Source: Exiguobacterium sp. FSL W8-0210 (GTDB lineage Bacteria; Bacillota; Bacilli; Exiguobacteriales; Exiguobacteriaceae). Taken from it: a DNA stretch of 64,000 bases. The notes below the pieces were generated by a model, which saw only the letters and a list, made by a program, of their open reading frames with translations, did not search any database and had not been told where the DNA came from. The DNA lies in contig NZ_JBBOUK010000001.1 of the NCBI RefSeq assembly GCF_038006045.1, positions 2,149,001-2,213,000 on the forward strand, read 5' to 3'. The translations under genes were made by a program, and so were the position numbers. Positions 26,901 to 35,889 of this stretch are shown one piece after another; position 1 is the stretch's first letter, and each line of letters starts with the position of its first letter.

Positions 26901-27575
26901 ATTAAAATCAATTGGTTTATCTGGTGAAGCCGGTGCTGCTTTATCCACCGATGTTAACGATTGACCAGCCTGCGAAACCGCTACTTTGCTTAAACGAGGT
27001 CGTTCAATTTTTTCGGATTGTAATCGGGAGACGACCTGTTTTGAATCCGTATAGGCAATCGCAGCACCAGACGTCATGCTTGGCTTAAAAATCGAAGTGA
27101 AATTACTCGTTGCATGTGTTAACACATCAGCGTGTAAAAAGACGGGTAATCCTTTTTGAATATAGTTCGTCAAAATCTCATTCGCTTTTAACTGCGTAAT
27201 ATCATTCTCAATTTTACTCGTATTATGTTTTTTGGATGTATCAGATACTGTAATCGAATAACGGTCTGTTCCAGTAAAAATAGATGGATCAAAAACGATT
27301 GCATCAAATGCGCCATCAAGTGGAAAACGAGACGCATTTAGTTCTTTGACCGTCATCATCTTGATTTCGTATTGACTGGTATTCAACTCTTTTAACAGTG
27401 ACAACGAAGTGATTGTCGTTCCCGGATCAATCCGGTTCGTCGTCGACCAGTCATCACGAATCTCTAAAATCTTGAACTTTTCCCCTGTTGCCGCTTTTGA
27501 ATGCGGTTCATGTATATACGTAAAGCTTGAAAAAATCAGTAAGCTTGCTACTAACAAACGGACCCACTGTCTCAT
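23976..27575 (-). CDS. Large secreted protein with DUF5057-like and Ig-like domains, possible pilus-associated adhesin
   Basis: The 1199-residue protein has a Sec signal peptide (about residues 1-28, cleavage near SKA/A). Residues about 30-555 resemble the DUF5057 family, with strand-rich segments such as ILEIRDDW and AYDMLIFGFQDSYG. Inside it, residues 242-253 read DFNSNDQFEESE, an EF-hand-like calcium loop. Ig-like regions follow (about 556-650, 835-910, 915-1005, 1010-1090); the 835-910 one has the BIG_2 pattern WSIVDPTIASIDEAGVI. There is no LPXTG or C-terminal membrane anchor, so it is probably released or held by a partner. Lying next to minor pilins, it could be a pilus tip or adhesin protein. 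The domain family name is from memory. Confidence 0.7.
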   Translation of the reverse strand: MRQWVRLLVASLLIFSSFTYIHEPHSKAATGEKFKILEIRDDWSTTNRIDPGTTITSLSLLKELNTSQYEIKMMTVKELNASRFPLDGAFDAIVFDPSIFTGTDRYSITVSDTSKKHNTSKIENDITQLKANEILTNYIQKGLPVFLHADVLTHATSNFTSIFKPSMTSGAAIAYTDSKQVVSRLQSEKIERPRLSKVAVSQAGQSLTSVDKAAPASPDKPIDFNFTLDQTTANTRVHLYIDFNSNDQFEESEKVDEKPATVSGSLSYQFDAPSYTGPRNWMIKIVSEDGLTDYKTGSFLMKDQVAEAKILQVTRSGTNGSINGFMNSGTLLKQDGLYDFNVEVISADTFNKTYTTKNLNTAYDMLIFGFQDSYGAAALSDPASNAILDFTNTGQGLMLTHDTIFRPAQSSKPELFWETKFADLAGQKNFTNMGYSAPRKSGQAVKQNAGVMTSYPFALADTVAIATTHNQYFGLDLEQPDLIPWYNIRENNLSSSNQAAGRTIGDARNHYYMYTKGNVTYSGAGHTSSFNQQQEKELFSNTMYRAFIGANHKPLIKNILPTDKSSYLENEPLTISYQINDYDLQDRELKTRIYLDNEKVFENNKLKNNSFVSQSFESKLKGKTNVTIRIEAEDQRGAKAIETRTVQVVRPAVSAPFVLSRSIDPATILNGETAEISYTIKTTPMKQQEAIGENGYIKGKFSVTMENILFNEKLPSNLEVVSTSGLKDAIISGQSIKGYAPNIEYDEALDGIYQGQWVAKQSEITFKVKVKAKESAGIYTLDKKDNVLTSTKNVYKNETNRSDKLTTVNNDPQAFPTLGYALTPAFATSAKIPSVKMDITTPSYKVLPEINPTGSQYGTLKWSIVDPTIASIDEAGVIKPKKVGTTQIKLVVPVGNGKELTTTSNLVINDVFGGLIVRNVPDTLYVGETKSMTGLASMISGNETPIQWIITNDSHVKTNGLSKNTLDLTGKTPGTITVKAVVPAEAGSSTYLAQSTTYTIQVKLPELSVAPSNLELWVGSKQDVTATFKPNYPLPFTTSTLSSAIELIPTANGYTIKGKTGTPNGAVEALLTLTDFPDTVAKTLVRVRENPTSVTADDLIMTMKDENKRPLLGWFPETTTERFYRMEVTQGKEYVKIDPTGQALQPLRPGVARIKVTVLKENKDVLEVLKNDQKTPLSTTFKVTIGSDSGSTDLDGDVY

Positions 27576-27658
27576 CGCTCATCGTCTCCTCATCATTTCG
27601 TTGAAATCCGGGACTATACTTCCCCAATTTCATTATAACGAGCGAAATCGCATTTTCC

Positions 27659-28891
27659 CTATTTTGTAAAAGAGTTTGTGTACATTTGACGCACTTCACT
27701 GATGAAATAAAGTGATCCCGTCACGACATATGTTCGATCTGCGCTTAAGTGACCAAAGAATGCTTCGACCGTCGTTACGTTAGCGCCTTCCTTTTGCAAC
27801 TCATCCATCGTCCGCGCTCGCGGGAAATCAAATGTCGTTTCGTAAATATCCGGTGTAATGCTACGTAACTGCGTTAGCATCGCTGTCCGGTCTTTGTCAC
27901 GCAAAATCGAACAAAGTAACGTTACCGGTTTTGATTCCTCTTTTAACCGTTCCACAAGTGCCGTGATGCCTTCCGGGTTATGGGCACCATCGAGAATGAT
28001 TCGTGGTTTGCGTGAGATAATCTCAAACCGTCCCGGATGTTTTGCTTCCCGTAGTCCTTTTCGGATTGCCGCTTTCGACCACCCGAGTCGCCGCGCACAG
28101 ATGACAGCATTCGCCGCATTATGGACTTGATGGTGACCTTCTAGACCAAGACGTGTCTCCGGAATCCCATCATATGTCGCCCAGGTACCTGTCTCTTTCA
28201 GACGGTAACGGATGATCGCTTCCTGACTCCATTTCAACGTCGCATTTCGGTCCCCGCAATACGCCATTAACGGTACCGTCAGCTCTTCCTGCAGTTTTCC
28301 GGCGATGACCGGTGTCCCTTGTTTGATGATCCCGAACTTCTGTAAAGCAATCTCTTGGAGCGTATCTCCGAGAATCGCTTGATGATCGTGCCCGATCGAC
28401 GTGATGATCGCCGCGACCGGCTTCTTGAAGACGTTCGTCGAATCATACAAACCACCGAGTCCAACTTCATAAATGACGAAATCGGGACGAATCTGATTAA
28501 AATAATAGAAAGCAAGTCCCGTTAATGCCTCGAACTCAGTGACCGTACCGAGTGCCGGATCGATATGCTGGATGGCAGCTTGAACGGCGATCGCAGCAGC
28601 GACGAGATCATCTTCTGCGATCGGTACCCCATTCAACATGATCCGTTCCTCGAACTGAATGATATACGGCGACGTGAACGTCCCGATGCGTAATCCTTCC
28701 GCAATTCCCATCTCACGTAAGAACGCAACCGTCGATCCTTTCCCGTTCGTGCCAGCGACATGAATCGTCGGAATCGCGTCCGGGTCAATCTGTAATTCCA
28801 GTAACATCGCCTGCATCCGTTCAAGACCTGGTTTGACGCCGAATGCTAGTAAGCTCGATAACCAATCCAATACATCTTCTCGCGTCCTCAT
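27659..28891 (-). CDS. folC: Folylpolyglutamate synthase / dihydrofolate synthase
   Basis: FolC adds glutamate to dihydropteroate and folates. The 410-residue protein has the Mur-ligase P-loop (VAGTNGKGSTVAFL), the omega-loop region TSPYIIQFEERIMLNG and the C-terminal ligase motif LDGAHNPEG. The start has AAAGGAG upstream. It follows valS, with a terminator between, as in Bacillus. Confidence 0.95.
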   Translation of the reverse strand: MRTREDVLDWLSSLLAFGVKPGLERMQAMLLELQIDPDAIPTIHVAGTNGKGSTVAFLREMGIAEGLRIGTFTSPYIIQFEERIMLNGVPIAEDDLVAAAIAVQAAIQHIDPALGTVTEFEALTGLAFYYFNQIRPDFVIYEVGLGGLYDSTNVFKKPVAAIITSIGHDHQAILGDTLQEIALQKFGIIKQGTPVIAGKLQEELTVPLMAYCGDRNATLKWSQEAIIRYRLKETGTWATYDGIPETRLGLEGHHQVHNAANAVICARRLGWSKAAIRKGLREAKHPGRFEIISRKPRIILDGAHNPEGITALVERLKEESKPVTLLCSILRDKDRTAMLTQLRSITPDIYETTFDFPRARTMDELQKEGANVTTVEAFFGHLSADRTYVVTGSLYFISEVRQMYTNSFTK

Positions 28892-28907
28892 GCTGTTCGC
28901 TCCTTTA

Positions 28908-28939
28908 AAAAAAGTGGCTCAAGGAGACTTGAGCCACTG
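28908..28939 (-). terminator. Rho-independent terminator after valS
   Basis: A perfect stem AGTGGCTCAAG against CTTGAGCCACT with loop TCTC is followed by at least six T on the minus strand, between valS and folC. Confidence 0.92.
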
Positions 28940-28945
28940 CTGTAA

Positions 28946-31582
28946 TTAGTGTGAGAGTTCGTTGATGCGTGCTTCGACAGCTTGACGTTTTTCCGTATAA
29001 TCAAGTGCCTTTGCTTTTTCTTCATCAATGACATGTGCTGGTGCTTTGCCGACGAAGCCAGGGTTGTTGAGTTTTTTCTCGACCCGTTCGACTTCTTTCG
29101 TATACTTAACGAGTTCTTTATTCAAGCGCGCGATTTCTTCCTCGATGTTGATCAAGTCTGCGAGCGGGATGAACAATTCTGCTCCCGTTACGATCGCACT
29201 CATCGCTTTTTCTGGCGCTGGCATTTGCTCTTCAATCCGGAGTTCAGACGCGTTCGTGAACTTTTGCAAGTACGAGCTGTTTGACGACAAGTCGTCTTGA
29301 ACACGTGTGTCATTCGTCGAGATGAACAGTTGGATCTGTTTCGACATCGGTGCGTTCACTTCCGCGCGGATGTTACGAACCGAACGGATGACGTTCTGAA
29401 CCGCTTCAAATGCTGGAACAGCTTCCGGGAAGTCGAGTGACGCCTCGCGTGTCGGCCATGCGGCACGTGTGATCGTCTCACCTTCATGCGGTAAGTGTTG
29501 CCAGATTTCTTCCGTGATGAACGGCATGAACGGATGCATCAAGCGCATGATCCGGTCGAGCGTATAGGCAAGAACCGAACGCGTCGTCTGCTTCGCTGCT
29601 TCATCTTCCCCGTTGAGCGGTAACTTCGCCATCTCGATGTACCAGTTACAGAAGTCTTCCCAGATGAAGTGATAGAGAATACGTCCCGCTTCACCAAACT
29701 CATATTTGTCCGACAGACGCGTCACATCGTCAATCGTCGTCTGTAAGCGTGTCAGAATCCATTTATCTGCGAGTGACTTCTCGCCTGTCAAATCGATCTG
29801 ATCAAACGTTAGACCATCCATGTTCATCAAGGCAAAACGGCTTGCGTTCCACAGTTTGTTCGAGAAGTTCCATGTTGCTTCGATCTTTTCCCAGTAGAAG
29901 CGGAGATCGTTCCCTGGTGTCGATCCAGTCGTTAAGAACCAACGCAGTGAATCAGCACCGTATTTCTCGATGACATCCATCGGGTCGATCCCGTTTCCGA
30001 GGGATTTCGACATCTTGCGTCCTTCCGAATCACGAATCAATCCATGGATCAAGACGTCTTGGAATGGACGTTGTCCCGTGAATTCATACGATTGGAAGAT
30101 CATCCGTGAGACCCAGAAAGCGATGATGTCATAACCCGTAACGAGTGTCGATGTCGGGAAGTATTTTTGATAATCAGCAGCGTCCGTGTTCGGCCACCCC
30201 ATCGTTGAGAACGGCCAAAGGGCTGAAGAGAACCATGTATCGAGAACATCGTTGTCTTGCTCCCAGTTCTCGAGGTCTGCTGGTGCTTCCTTGCCAACGT
30301 ATACTTCGCCTGTTTCTTTATGGTACCAAGCCGGAATGCGATGTCCCCACCACAGTTGACGGCTGACACACCAGTCACGGATATTTTCCATCCAGCGTAC
30401 GTATGTGTTCTCAAAGCGTTGCGGAACGAAGTTGACCTTGTCTGGTCCTTGTTGTTCCTCGAGCGCTTTTTGCGCGAGTGGTTCCATTTTGACGAACCAT
30501 TGTAATGAGAGATACGGCTCGACGATCGCATCTGAACGCTCCGAGTGACCGACAGAGTGCAAGTGTGGTTCGATTTTGATTAGAACACCTTCTGCTTTTA
30601 AATCTTCAACGATTTGTTTTCGGCATTCGAAACGATCCATGCCTTCGTATTTCCCTGCGTTCTCGTTCATCGTTCCATCTTCATTCATGACGAGGACACG
30701 TGGTAATTCGTGGCGGTTACCGACTTCGAAGTCGTTCGGGTCGTGTGCAGGTGTAATCTTCACGACACCTGTACCGAACTCCATGTCGACATATTCATCC
30801 GCAACAATCGGAATCTCGCGACCAACAATTGGTAACGTGATCGTTTTTCCGACGAGGTGAGCGTAACGCTCATCCTTCGGGTTCACGGCAATCGCTGTAT
30901 CACCAAGCATCGTCTCAGGACGTGTCGTCGCTAGTTCAACATGACCTGAACCGTCCGTCAGTGGATAGCTGAAGTGATAGAACGCACCTTCGATATCCTT
31001 ATAGATGACCTCGATATCTGAAATCGCTGTTTTCGTCGCTGGGTCCCAGTTAACGATGTATTCGCCACGATAGATCAAGCCTTTTTCGTAAAGTTTAACG
31101 AAGACTTCTTGAACTGCTTCTGACAACCCTTCGTCGAGCGTGAAGCGTTCACGCGAGTAATCGAGTCCAAGACCGAGTTTTGCCCATTGTGCACGGATCG
31201 TTGACGCATACTCTTCTTTCCATGCCCAAGATTGCTCGAGGAATTTCTCACGACCCATTTCAAGACGTGATTTCCCTTCTGCTCGCAGTTTTTGTTCGAC
31301 TTTTGCTTGCGTCGCGATACCAGCATGGTCCATTCCTGGTAGATAAAGGACGTCGAACCCTTGCATTCGCTTCATCCGCGTCAGCATGTCTTGTAACGTT
31401 GTGTCCCACGCGTGACCAAGGTGCAATTTACCTGTGACGTTCGGTGGTGGAATGACGATCGTGTACGGCTCTTTTTCTGGATCCTGATCGGCTTTGAAAT
31501 AGTCACCTTTCACCCAAAAGTCGTACCATTTTTCTTCCGTTGCCTGCGGATCATACTTCGTTGGCATTGATAATTCCTGCAT
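28946..31582 (-). CDS. valS: Valyl-tRNA synthetase
   Basis: The 878-residue class I synthetase has the HIGH-type motif ([12 protein letters not shown]), KMSKS ([11 protein letters not shown]), a large CP1 editing domain between them and the C-terminal coiled coil of ValRS ([17 protein letters not shown]). The start [12 protein letters not shown] at 31582 has GGGAG eight bases upstream; the frame runs eight codons further into the leader. A T-box leader precedes it, so expression should respond to uncharged tRNA-Val. Confidence 0.96.
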   Translation of the reverse strand: MQELSMPTKYDPQATEEKWYDFWVKGDYFKADQDPEKEPYTIVIPPPNVTGKLHLGHAWDTTLQDMLTRMKRMQGFDVLYLPGMDHAGIATQAKVEQKLRAEGKSRLEMGREKFLEQSWAWKEEYASTIRAQWAKLGLGLDYSRERFTLDEGLSEAVQEVFVKLYEKGLIYRGEYIVNWDPATKTAISDIEVIYKDIEGAFYHFSYPLTDGSGHVELATTRPETMLGDTAIAVNPKDERYAHLVGKTITLPIVGREIPIVADEYVDMEFGTGVVKITPAHDPNDFEVGNRHELPRVLVMNEDGTMNENAGKYEGMDRFECRKQIVEDLKAEGVLIKIEPHLHSVGHSERSDAIVEPYLSLQWFVKMEPLAQKALEEQQGPDKVNFVPQRFENTYVRWMENIRDWCVSRQLWWGHRIPAWYHKETGEVYVGKEAPADLENWEQDNDVLDTWFSSALWPFSTMGWPNTDAADYQKYFPTSTLVTGYDIIAFWVSRMIFQSYEFTGQRPFQDVLIHGLIRDSEGRKMSKSLGNGIDPMDVIEKYGADSLRWFLTTGSTPGNDLRFYWEKIEATWNFSNKLWNASRFALMNMDGLTFDQIDLTGEKSLADKWILTRLQTTIDDVTRLSDKYEFGEAGRILYHFIWEDFCNWYIEMAKLPLNGEDEAAKQTTRSVLAYTLDRIMRLMHPFMPFITEEIWQHLPHEGETITRAAWPTREASLDFPEAVPAFEAVQNVIRSVRNIRAEVNAPMSKQIQLFISTNDTRVQDDLSSNSSYLQKFTNASELRIEEQMPAPEKAMSAIVTGAELFIPLADLINIEEEIARLNKELVKYTKEVERVEKKLNNPGFVGKAPAHVIDEEKAKALDYTEKRQAVEARINELSH

Positions 31583-31607
31583 CCTGATCGCTCCCTTTTT
31601 GTCCATA

Positions 31608-31873
31608 ATAAAAACGGCTTCTCTCGTCCTATGCTAAGGACGAAAGAAAGCCGTTGCTTTTTTCCGCGGTACCACCTTAGTTCATCCACAATCGGATGCC
31701 CTCGAGCCACGTAACGTGTGGAGGACGGATATCGCTCGTAAGACTCACGATACCAGCTCGTGGGGTGACCTTCCTCCTGTTCGCCCGTCACATCTTTCAG
31801 CCAAGGATGTGTTCTCTACACCGGTACGAATACAGGACTACTCTTCCCGTCATCGCTGTTGCCATTTTCTTCT
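31608..31873 (-). promoter_or_regulatory. T-box riboswitch, valine specific
   Basis: The leader carries the T-box element AAGGTGGTACCGCGG (31678-31664) and, after it, a terminator stem (AACGGCTTTC... against ...GAGAAGCCGTT with a T run, 31655-31608). Upstream are a GGTGTAGAGA segment matching the GNUG and AG boxes of stem I, and a specifier-loop candidate GGAAGGTCACC with GTC (Val) at 31769-31767. Uncharged tRNA-Val should favour the antiterminator and allow valS transcription. Confidence 0.93.
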
Positions 31874-31879
31874 TTACTT

Positions 31880-31909
31880 ATTTTAGCCGAGAGTTCAAGC
31901 AATCGTCAA
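31880..31909 (-). promoter_or_regulatory. Promoter of the valS T-box transcript
   Basis: TTGACG (31909-31904) and TAAAAT (31885-31880) are separated by 18 bases, just after the hemL stop codon. The predicted start near 31873 matches the 5' end of the T-box. Confidence 0.75.
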
Positions 31910-31916
31910 GAACTGC

Positions 31917-33227
31917 TTAACGACCAAATTCAACTTGGAGTTCTTGGAACGTCAATTCGACGGCTTCGATCGTCCGCTCGATGTCTTCGTCCGTGTGGGC
32001 GATTGACAGGAAGAGACCTTCGAATTGTGACGGTGGTAAGAAGACACCACGCGCCGCCATCTTTTGATAATACGAACGGAACATCTCAAGATTCGATGTT
32101 TTCGCTTTTTCGAAGTTCGTGACGCGCTCATCCGTGAAGAAGACACCGAACATCGCGCCTGCACGGTTCGTCGTCAACGGAATGTTATACTTCGCCGCAG
32201 CGTTCAGGTAGCCTTCTGACAAACGGCTCGTTTTCCGGTCGAACTCTGCATAGTGTTCTGGTTTCAATTGTGTCAATGTCGCTAGACCTGCTGCCATCGC
32301 GAGTGGGTTCCCGGATAACGTACCTGCTTGATAGATTGGACCTTGTGGTGCGATCTGCTCCATGATGTCACGACGTCCACCGTAAGCACCAACTGGCATT
32401 CCGCCGCCGATGACTTTACCGAGACACGTGATATCCGGTGTGACACCGAAATGTCCTTGGGCACAGTGGAATCCGACACGGAAACCGGTCATGACTTCGT
32501 CAAAGATCAGTAAAGCGCCGTTTTCTGACGTGATTTCCCGTAAGCCTTCGAGGAATCCTGGTTCTGGTGGCACGAAGCCCATGTTCCCAGCAGCCGGTTC
32601 GACGATGACACCAGCGATATCGTCGCCATGTTTTTCAAACGCGATCCGGACAGCATCCAAATCGTTGTACGGAACTGTCAGCGTCATGCTCGCGATTTGC
32701 GCCGGAACGCCTGGTGAATCTGGTAATCCGAGTGTCGCGACACCTGAACCTGCTTTAATCAAGAGTGAGTCACCGTGACCATGGTAACAGCCTTCGAACT
32801 TGAGGATTTTCGTCCGACCTGTGTAGCCACGTGCGAGACGAAGCGCTGCCATCGTTGCTTCAGTCCCTGAGTTGACCATCCGGACGACTTCGACCGACGG
32901 CACCCGACTGATGACGACTTCCGCCATCGCTGATTCGATTTCCGTTGGTGTCCCGTAGCTCCAGCCACGTGTCGCTTGTTCTTGGATCGCTGAAGTGACG
33001 ATTGGATCGGCATGACCGAGAATCATTGGTCCCCATGACAGGACATAATCGATATACTCTTTTCCATCGATATCATAGAGCTTTGATCCTTTCGCATGAT
33101 CTGCGAAAATCGGTGTCATCCCGACCGATTTATAAGCACGGACCGGACTGTTGACACCACCTGGCATGAGCGGGAGTGCCCGCTCGAATGCTTCTTTTGA
33201 TTTTGAGTTCTGGTTAATTAAGCTCAT
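31917..33227 (-). CDS. hemL: Glutamate-1-semialdehyde 2,1-aminomutase
   Basis: HemL makes 5-aminolevulinate from glutamate-1-semialdehyde in the C5 haem pathway. The 436-residue PLP enzyme has [15 protein letters not shown] near the start, [13 protein letters not shown] and the lysine motif [17 protein letters not shown]. The start at 33227 ([12 protein letters not shown]) has GGAGGGG upstream and overlaps the hemB stop by four bases (ATGA). Confidence 0.96.
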   Translation of the reverse strand: MSLINQNSKSKEAFERALPLMPGGVNSPVRAYKSVGMTPIFADHAKGSKLYDIDGKEYIDYVLSWGPMILGHADPIVTSAIQEQATRGWSYGTPTEIESAMAEVVISRVPSVEVVRMVNSGTEATMAALRLARGYTGRTKILKFEGCYHGHGDSLLIKAGSGVATLGLPDSPGVPAQIASMTLTVPYNDLDAVRIAFEKHGDDIAGVIVEPAAGNMGFVPPEPGFLEGLREITSENGALLIFDEVMTGFRVGFHCAQGHFGVTPDITCLGKVIGGGMPVGAYGGRRDIMEQIAPQGPIYQAGTLSGNPLAMAAGLATLTQLKPEHYAEFDRKTSRLSEGYLNAAAKYNIPLTTNRAGAMFGVFFTDERVTNFEKAKTSNLEMFRSYYQKMAARGVFLPPSQFEGLFLSIAHTDEDIERTIEAVELTFQELQVEFGR

Positions 33228-34213
33228 TTCGACCCCTCCAGGTAACGACAAATGTCTTTTGCGAAATAGGTGATGATTAAATCAGCGCCTGCTCGTTTAA
33301 AGCCAAGCATCGTCTCAAGGACGATTCGTTCTTCGTCGATCCAGCCGTTCAAGGCAGCGGCTTTGACCATTGCATACTCACCCGATACGTTATACGCAAC
33401 GATTGGTAGATCGATTCGCTCGCGCACATCACGAATGATATCCATGAACGCAAGTGCAGGTTTGACGATCATGAAGTCAGCTCCTTGATCGACGTCCGCT
33501 GTTGCTTCGCGGAACGCTTCGCGACGGTTTGCTGGATCCATTTGATAACCTTTCCGGTCGCCTTCTCCCGGTGCCGAATTCGCTGCATCACGGAATGGAC
33601 CGTAATAAGCAGACGCGTATTTAACACCATAGCTCATGACCGGAATATGGCTGAAGCCGTTCTCGTCTAATCCTTGACGAATCGCTGCGACGAATCCGTC
33701 CATCATCGATGATGGCGCGATGACGTCGGCACCTGCTCGAGCTTGTGAGATGGCTGTTTTGACGTGAAGCGGTAATGACGCATCATTATCGACCGTTCCG
33801 TCGGCGACGATTCCACAGTGACCTGTCGACGTATATTCACATAAGCATGTGTCGGCGATGACCGTTAGCTGCGGAGCAACTTTTTTGACGAGACGTGTCG
33901 CTTCTTGAACGATCCCGTGATCGTGAAACGCACCTGATCCTTGCTCGTCTTTCAAGTGGTCATGCGGAACACCGAATAAGATGACAGATTCGATTCCGAG
34001 TGCGACGACTTCTTCAATCTCAGCCGTCAGATGATCAAGTGATAAGTTGAAGACGCCAGGCATCGAACTGACTTCGCGTTTAATGTCTTCGCCTTCAGCG
34101 ACAAAAATCGGATAAATCAAATCTGATTTATGCAACTGATTCTCGCGGACGAGTGACCGGAGTGATGCGGTATGACGTAAACGACGGTGACGTGCGTATT
34201 CTAATGTGTTCAT
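33224..34213 (-). CDS. hemB: Delta-aminolevulinate dehydratase (porphobilinogen synthase)
   Basis: HemB condenses two 5-aminolevulinates to porphobilinogen. The 329-residue protein has the zinc-binding cysteine motif [14 protein letters not shown], so it is a Zn-type enzyme, and the two active-site lysines in [10 protein letters not shown] and [11 protein letters not shown]. It overlaps hemL and follows hemD closely. Confidence 0.96.
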   Translation of the reverse strand: MNTLEYARHRRLRHTASLRSLVRENQLHKSDLIYPIFVAEGEDIKREVSSMPGVFNLSLDHLTAEIEEVVALGIESVILFGVPHDHLKDEQGSGAFHDHGIVQEATRLVKKVAPQLTVIADTCLCEYTSTGHCGIVADGTVDNDASLPLHVKTAISQARAGADVIAPSSMMDGFVAAIRQGLDENGFSHIPVMSYGVKYASAYYGPFRDAANSAPGEGDRKGYQMDPANRREAFREATADVDQGADFMIVKPALAFMDIIRDVRERIDLPIVAYNVSGEYAMVKAAALNGWIDEERIVLETMLGFKRAGADLIITYFAKDICRYLEGSK

Positions 34214-34890
34214 GCTGATTCCTCCTCAATGATACGATCAATCATGCCGTCCACCGTGAATTCACGGGCGACATGGATCGGTTGAAGTCCGGCTGCTTTT
34301 GCTGCTTGCTCCGTGACCGTCCCGATGACGATGAATATCGTCTGTGGGGCTAACGGCGCAATCGCTTCGACAGCGGAAGGACTCTGCAGTCCAATATAGG
34401 TGGCAGTTCTGACAAGTGCTTCAGGTAGTCGACGGGTGACGGTTTCATAGGTGATGATATCTTCAATTGTGAATCGATTCAGTTTCCGTAACTGATCGAC
34501 TGGTGCTTGACGCGACCGATTCCCACGCGCAAAAACGATATGATCGCCGTCAGACAAGTGTGGTCCGAGTTCTGCGACGAGTGCGTCTCCTGTAAAGGTC
34601 GACGGACAGAAGTCGGCCGTTCGACCGTACTTCGCAAGTGCGTCTGCCGTCTTTCGTCCAACGACCGCGATACGTGTTGCTGTTAATTCAGGCAACGCAT
34701 CAGCAATCCGGTGGACACCATTCGGACTCGTCACGATGAGCCAATCCATTCCCTTCGGCAATGTAAACGAAACCGGTCGCGTTTCAATGACAGGATAGTG
34801 CACTGACTCGATCGCGACGGCGCGCAGTCGCGCCATCTGCTCGGTCGTCGGTGGTCGGCTGCCCGTGAAGAGTACCTGCTTACAAGTCAT
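34210..34890 (-). CDS. hemD: Uroporphyrinogen-III synthase
   Basis: HemD closes hydroxymethylbilane to uroporphyrinogen III. The 226-residue protein shows the low-conservation HemD fold with [21 protein letters not shown] and [12 protein letters not shown]. The start at 34890 ([14 protein letters not shown]) overlaps the end of hemC by 11 bases and its ribosome-binding site is weak; the upstream extension to 35070 lies wholly within hemC and is unlikely. Call rests on motifs and on hemC-hemD-hemB order. Confidence 0.9.
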   Translation of the reverse strand: MTCKQVLFTGSRPPTTEQMARLRAVAIESVHYPVIETRPVSFTLPKGMDWLIVTSPNGVHRIADALPELTATRIAVVGRKTADALAKYGRTADFCPSTFTGDALVAELGPHLSDGDHIVFARGNRSRQAPVDQLRKLNRFTIEDIITYETVTRRLPEALVRTATYIGLQSPSAVEAIAPLAPQTIFIVIGTVTEQAAKAAGLQPIHVAREFTVDGMIDRIIEEESA

Positions 34891-35806
34891 CCGGAAGTGT
34901 CGCGAGAATCTCACGACCGCCCGAAGCAAGCAGACGTTCTGCAACATCTTGACCGAGTTGCATCGGGTCAAGACCTGATTCGCGCTCGAGTAGGATTTGC
35001 TCACCATCGACGGATCCAATGAATCCGACAAGTGTCGTTGACATGTCTTCGTTGATCGTTGCGAATCCACCGACCGGAACGTGACAGCTACCTTCGATCG
35101 CCGCTAAGAACGCGCGCTCTGCGTAAGCTACTTTTTCCGTCATCTGATCATGGATCAGGTGCAGAAGGTCACGTACTTCTTGATCATGTTCGCGACATTC
35201 GATACCGAGGATTCCTTGTCCGACGGCTGGAATCATGTCATCTGTCGAGAGATATTCCGAGACGACGTCTTCAGACCAACCCATCCGTTGTAGACCAGCT
35301 GCTGCGAGCAAAATTCCGTCAAACGGACCATTCTTTAATTTATCGAGTCGTGTGTCGATGTTTCCGCGAATCGATTCGATTTTTAAATCAGGGCGGAGTT
35401 TTAGCAATTGCGACCCACGACGTAAGCTACTCGTGCCGACAACTGCACCTTCTGGCAAGGAAGCAAGACCTTCGCCTGTTTTCGTGATCAAGGCATCACG
35501 CGCATCGACACGTGCTGGTGTGGCACCGATGATGAGACCATCCGGTAATTCAGAAGGTAGATCCTTCATGCTGTGAACGGCAAAATCGATTTCTTCGTCA
35601 ATCATCTGTTGCTCGATCTCTTTTACGAATAATCCTTTACCGCCGACTTTCGAGAGCGTCACATCCAAAATGCGGTCCCCTTTTGTGATGATGTTCTTGA
35701 TTTCGAACTCATACGGCGCGCCGGCTTGTTTCAACTGGTCAATGACCCATTTCGTCTGTGTCATCGCTAGCTTCGAGCTTCGCGATCCAACAATGATTTT
35801 TCGCAT
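34880..35806 (-). CDS. hemC: Hydroxymethylbilane synthase (porphobilinogen deaminase)
   Basis: HemC polymerises four porphobilinogens on a dipyrromethane cofactor. The 308-residue protein has GSRSSKLAMTQT at the start, GTSSLRRGSQL, and the cofactor cysteine Cys241 in IEGSCHVPVGG. The start at 35806 has GGGGGA upstream. It follows hemA after 83 bases that include a GC-rich hairpin. Confidence 0.96.
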   Translation of the reverse strand: MRKIIVGSRSSKLAMTQTKWVIDQLKQAGAPYEFEIKNIITKGDRILDVTLSKVGGKGLFVKEIEQQMIDEEIDFAVHSMKDLPSELPDGLIIGATPARVDARDALITKTGEGLASLPEGAVVGTSSLRRGSQLLKLRPDLKIESIRGNIDTRLDKLKNGPFDGILLAAAGLQRMGWSEDVVSEYLSTDDMIPAVGQGILGIECREHDQEVRDLLHLIHDQMTEKVAYAERAFLAAIEGSCHVPVGGFATINEDMSTTLVGFIGSVDGEQILLERESGLDPMQLGQDVAERLLASGGREILATLPDDL

Positions 35807-35834
35807 GCTAAAATCCCCCTGTACAATGATAAAG

Positions 35835-35855
35835 GGGCGGCACAAGTCCGCCCCA
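35835..35855 (-). terminator. GC-rich hairpin between hemA and hemC
   Basis: GGGGCGG and CCGCCCC pair around a seven-base loop, followed by TTTATC. The T tract is short, so this may be an attenuator or an mRNA-stabilising stem rather than a full terminator. Confidence 0.45.
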
Positions 35856-35889
35856 TGCATTTTCTATTGTAACACAAATCGTGCTTTGT

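Noticed and set aside
27409-27669. Plus-strand 86-residue frame inside and beyond the large secreted gene
   Set aside because: It is antisense to the signal-peptide region, has no ribosome-binding site and no recognisable fold.
34891-35070. N-terminal extension of hemD by 60 codons
   Set aside because: It lies inside hemC and its sequence is low in hydrophobic pattern; the ATG at 34890 fits the HemD start.
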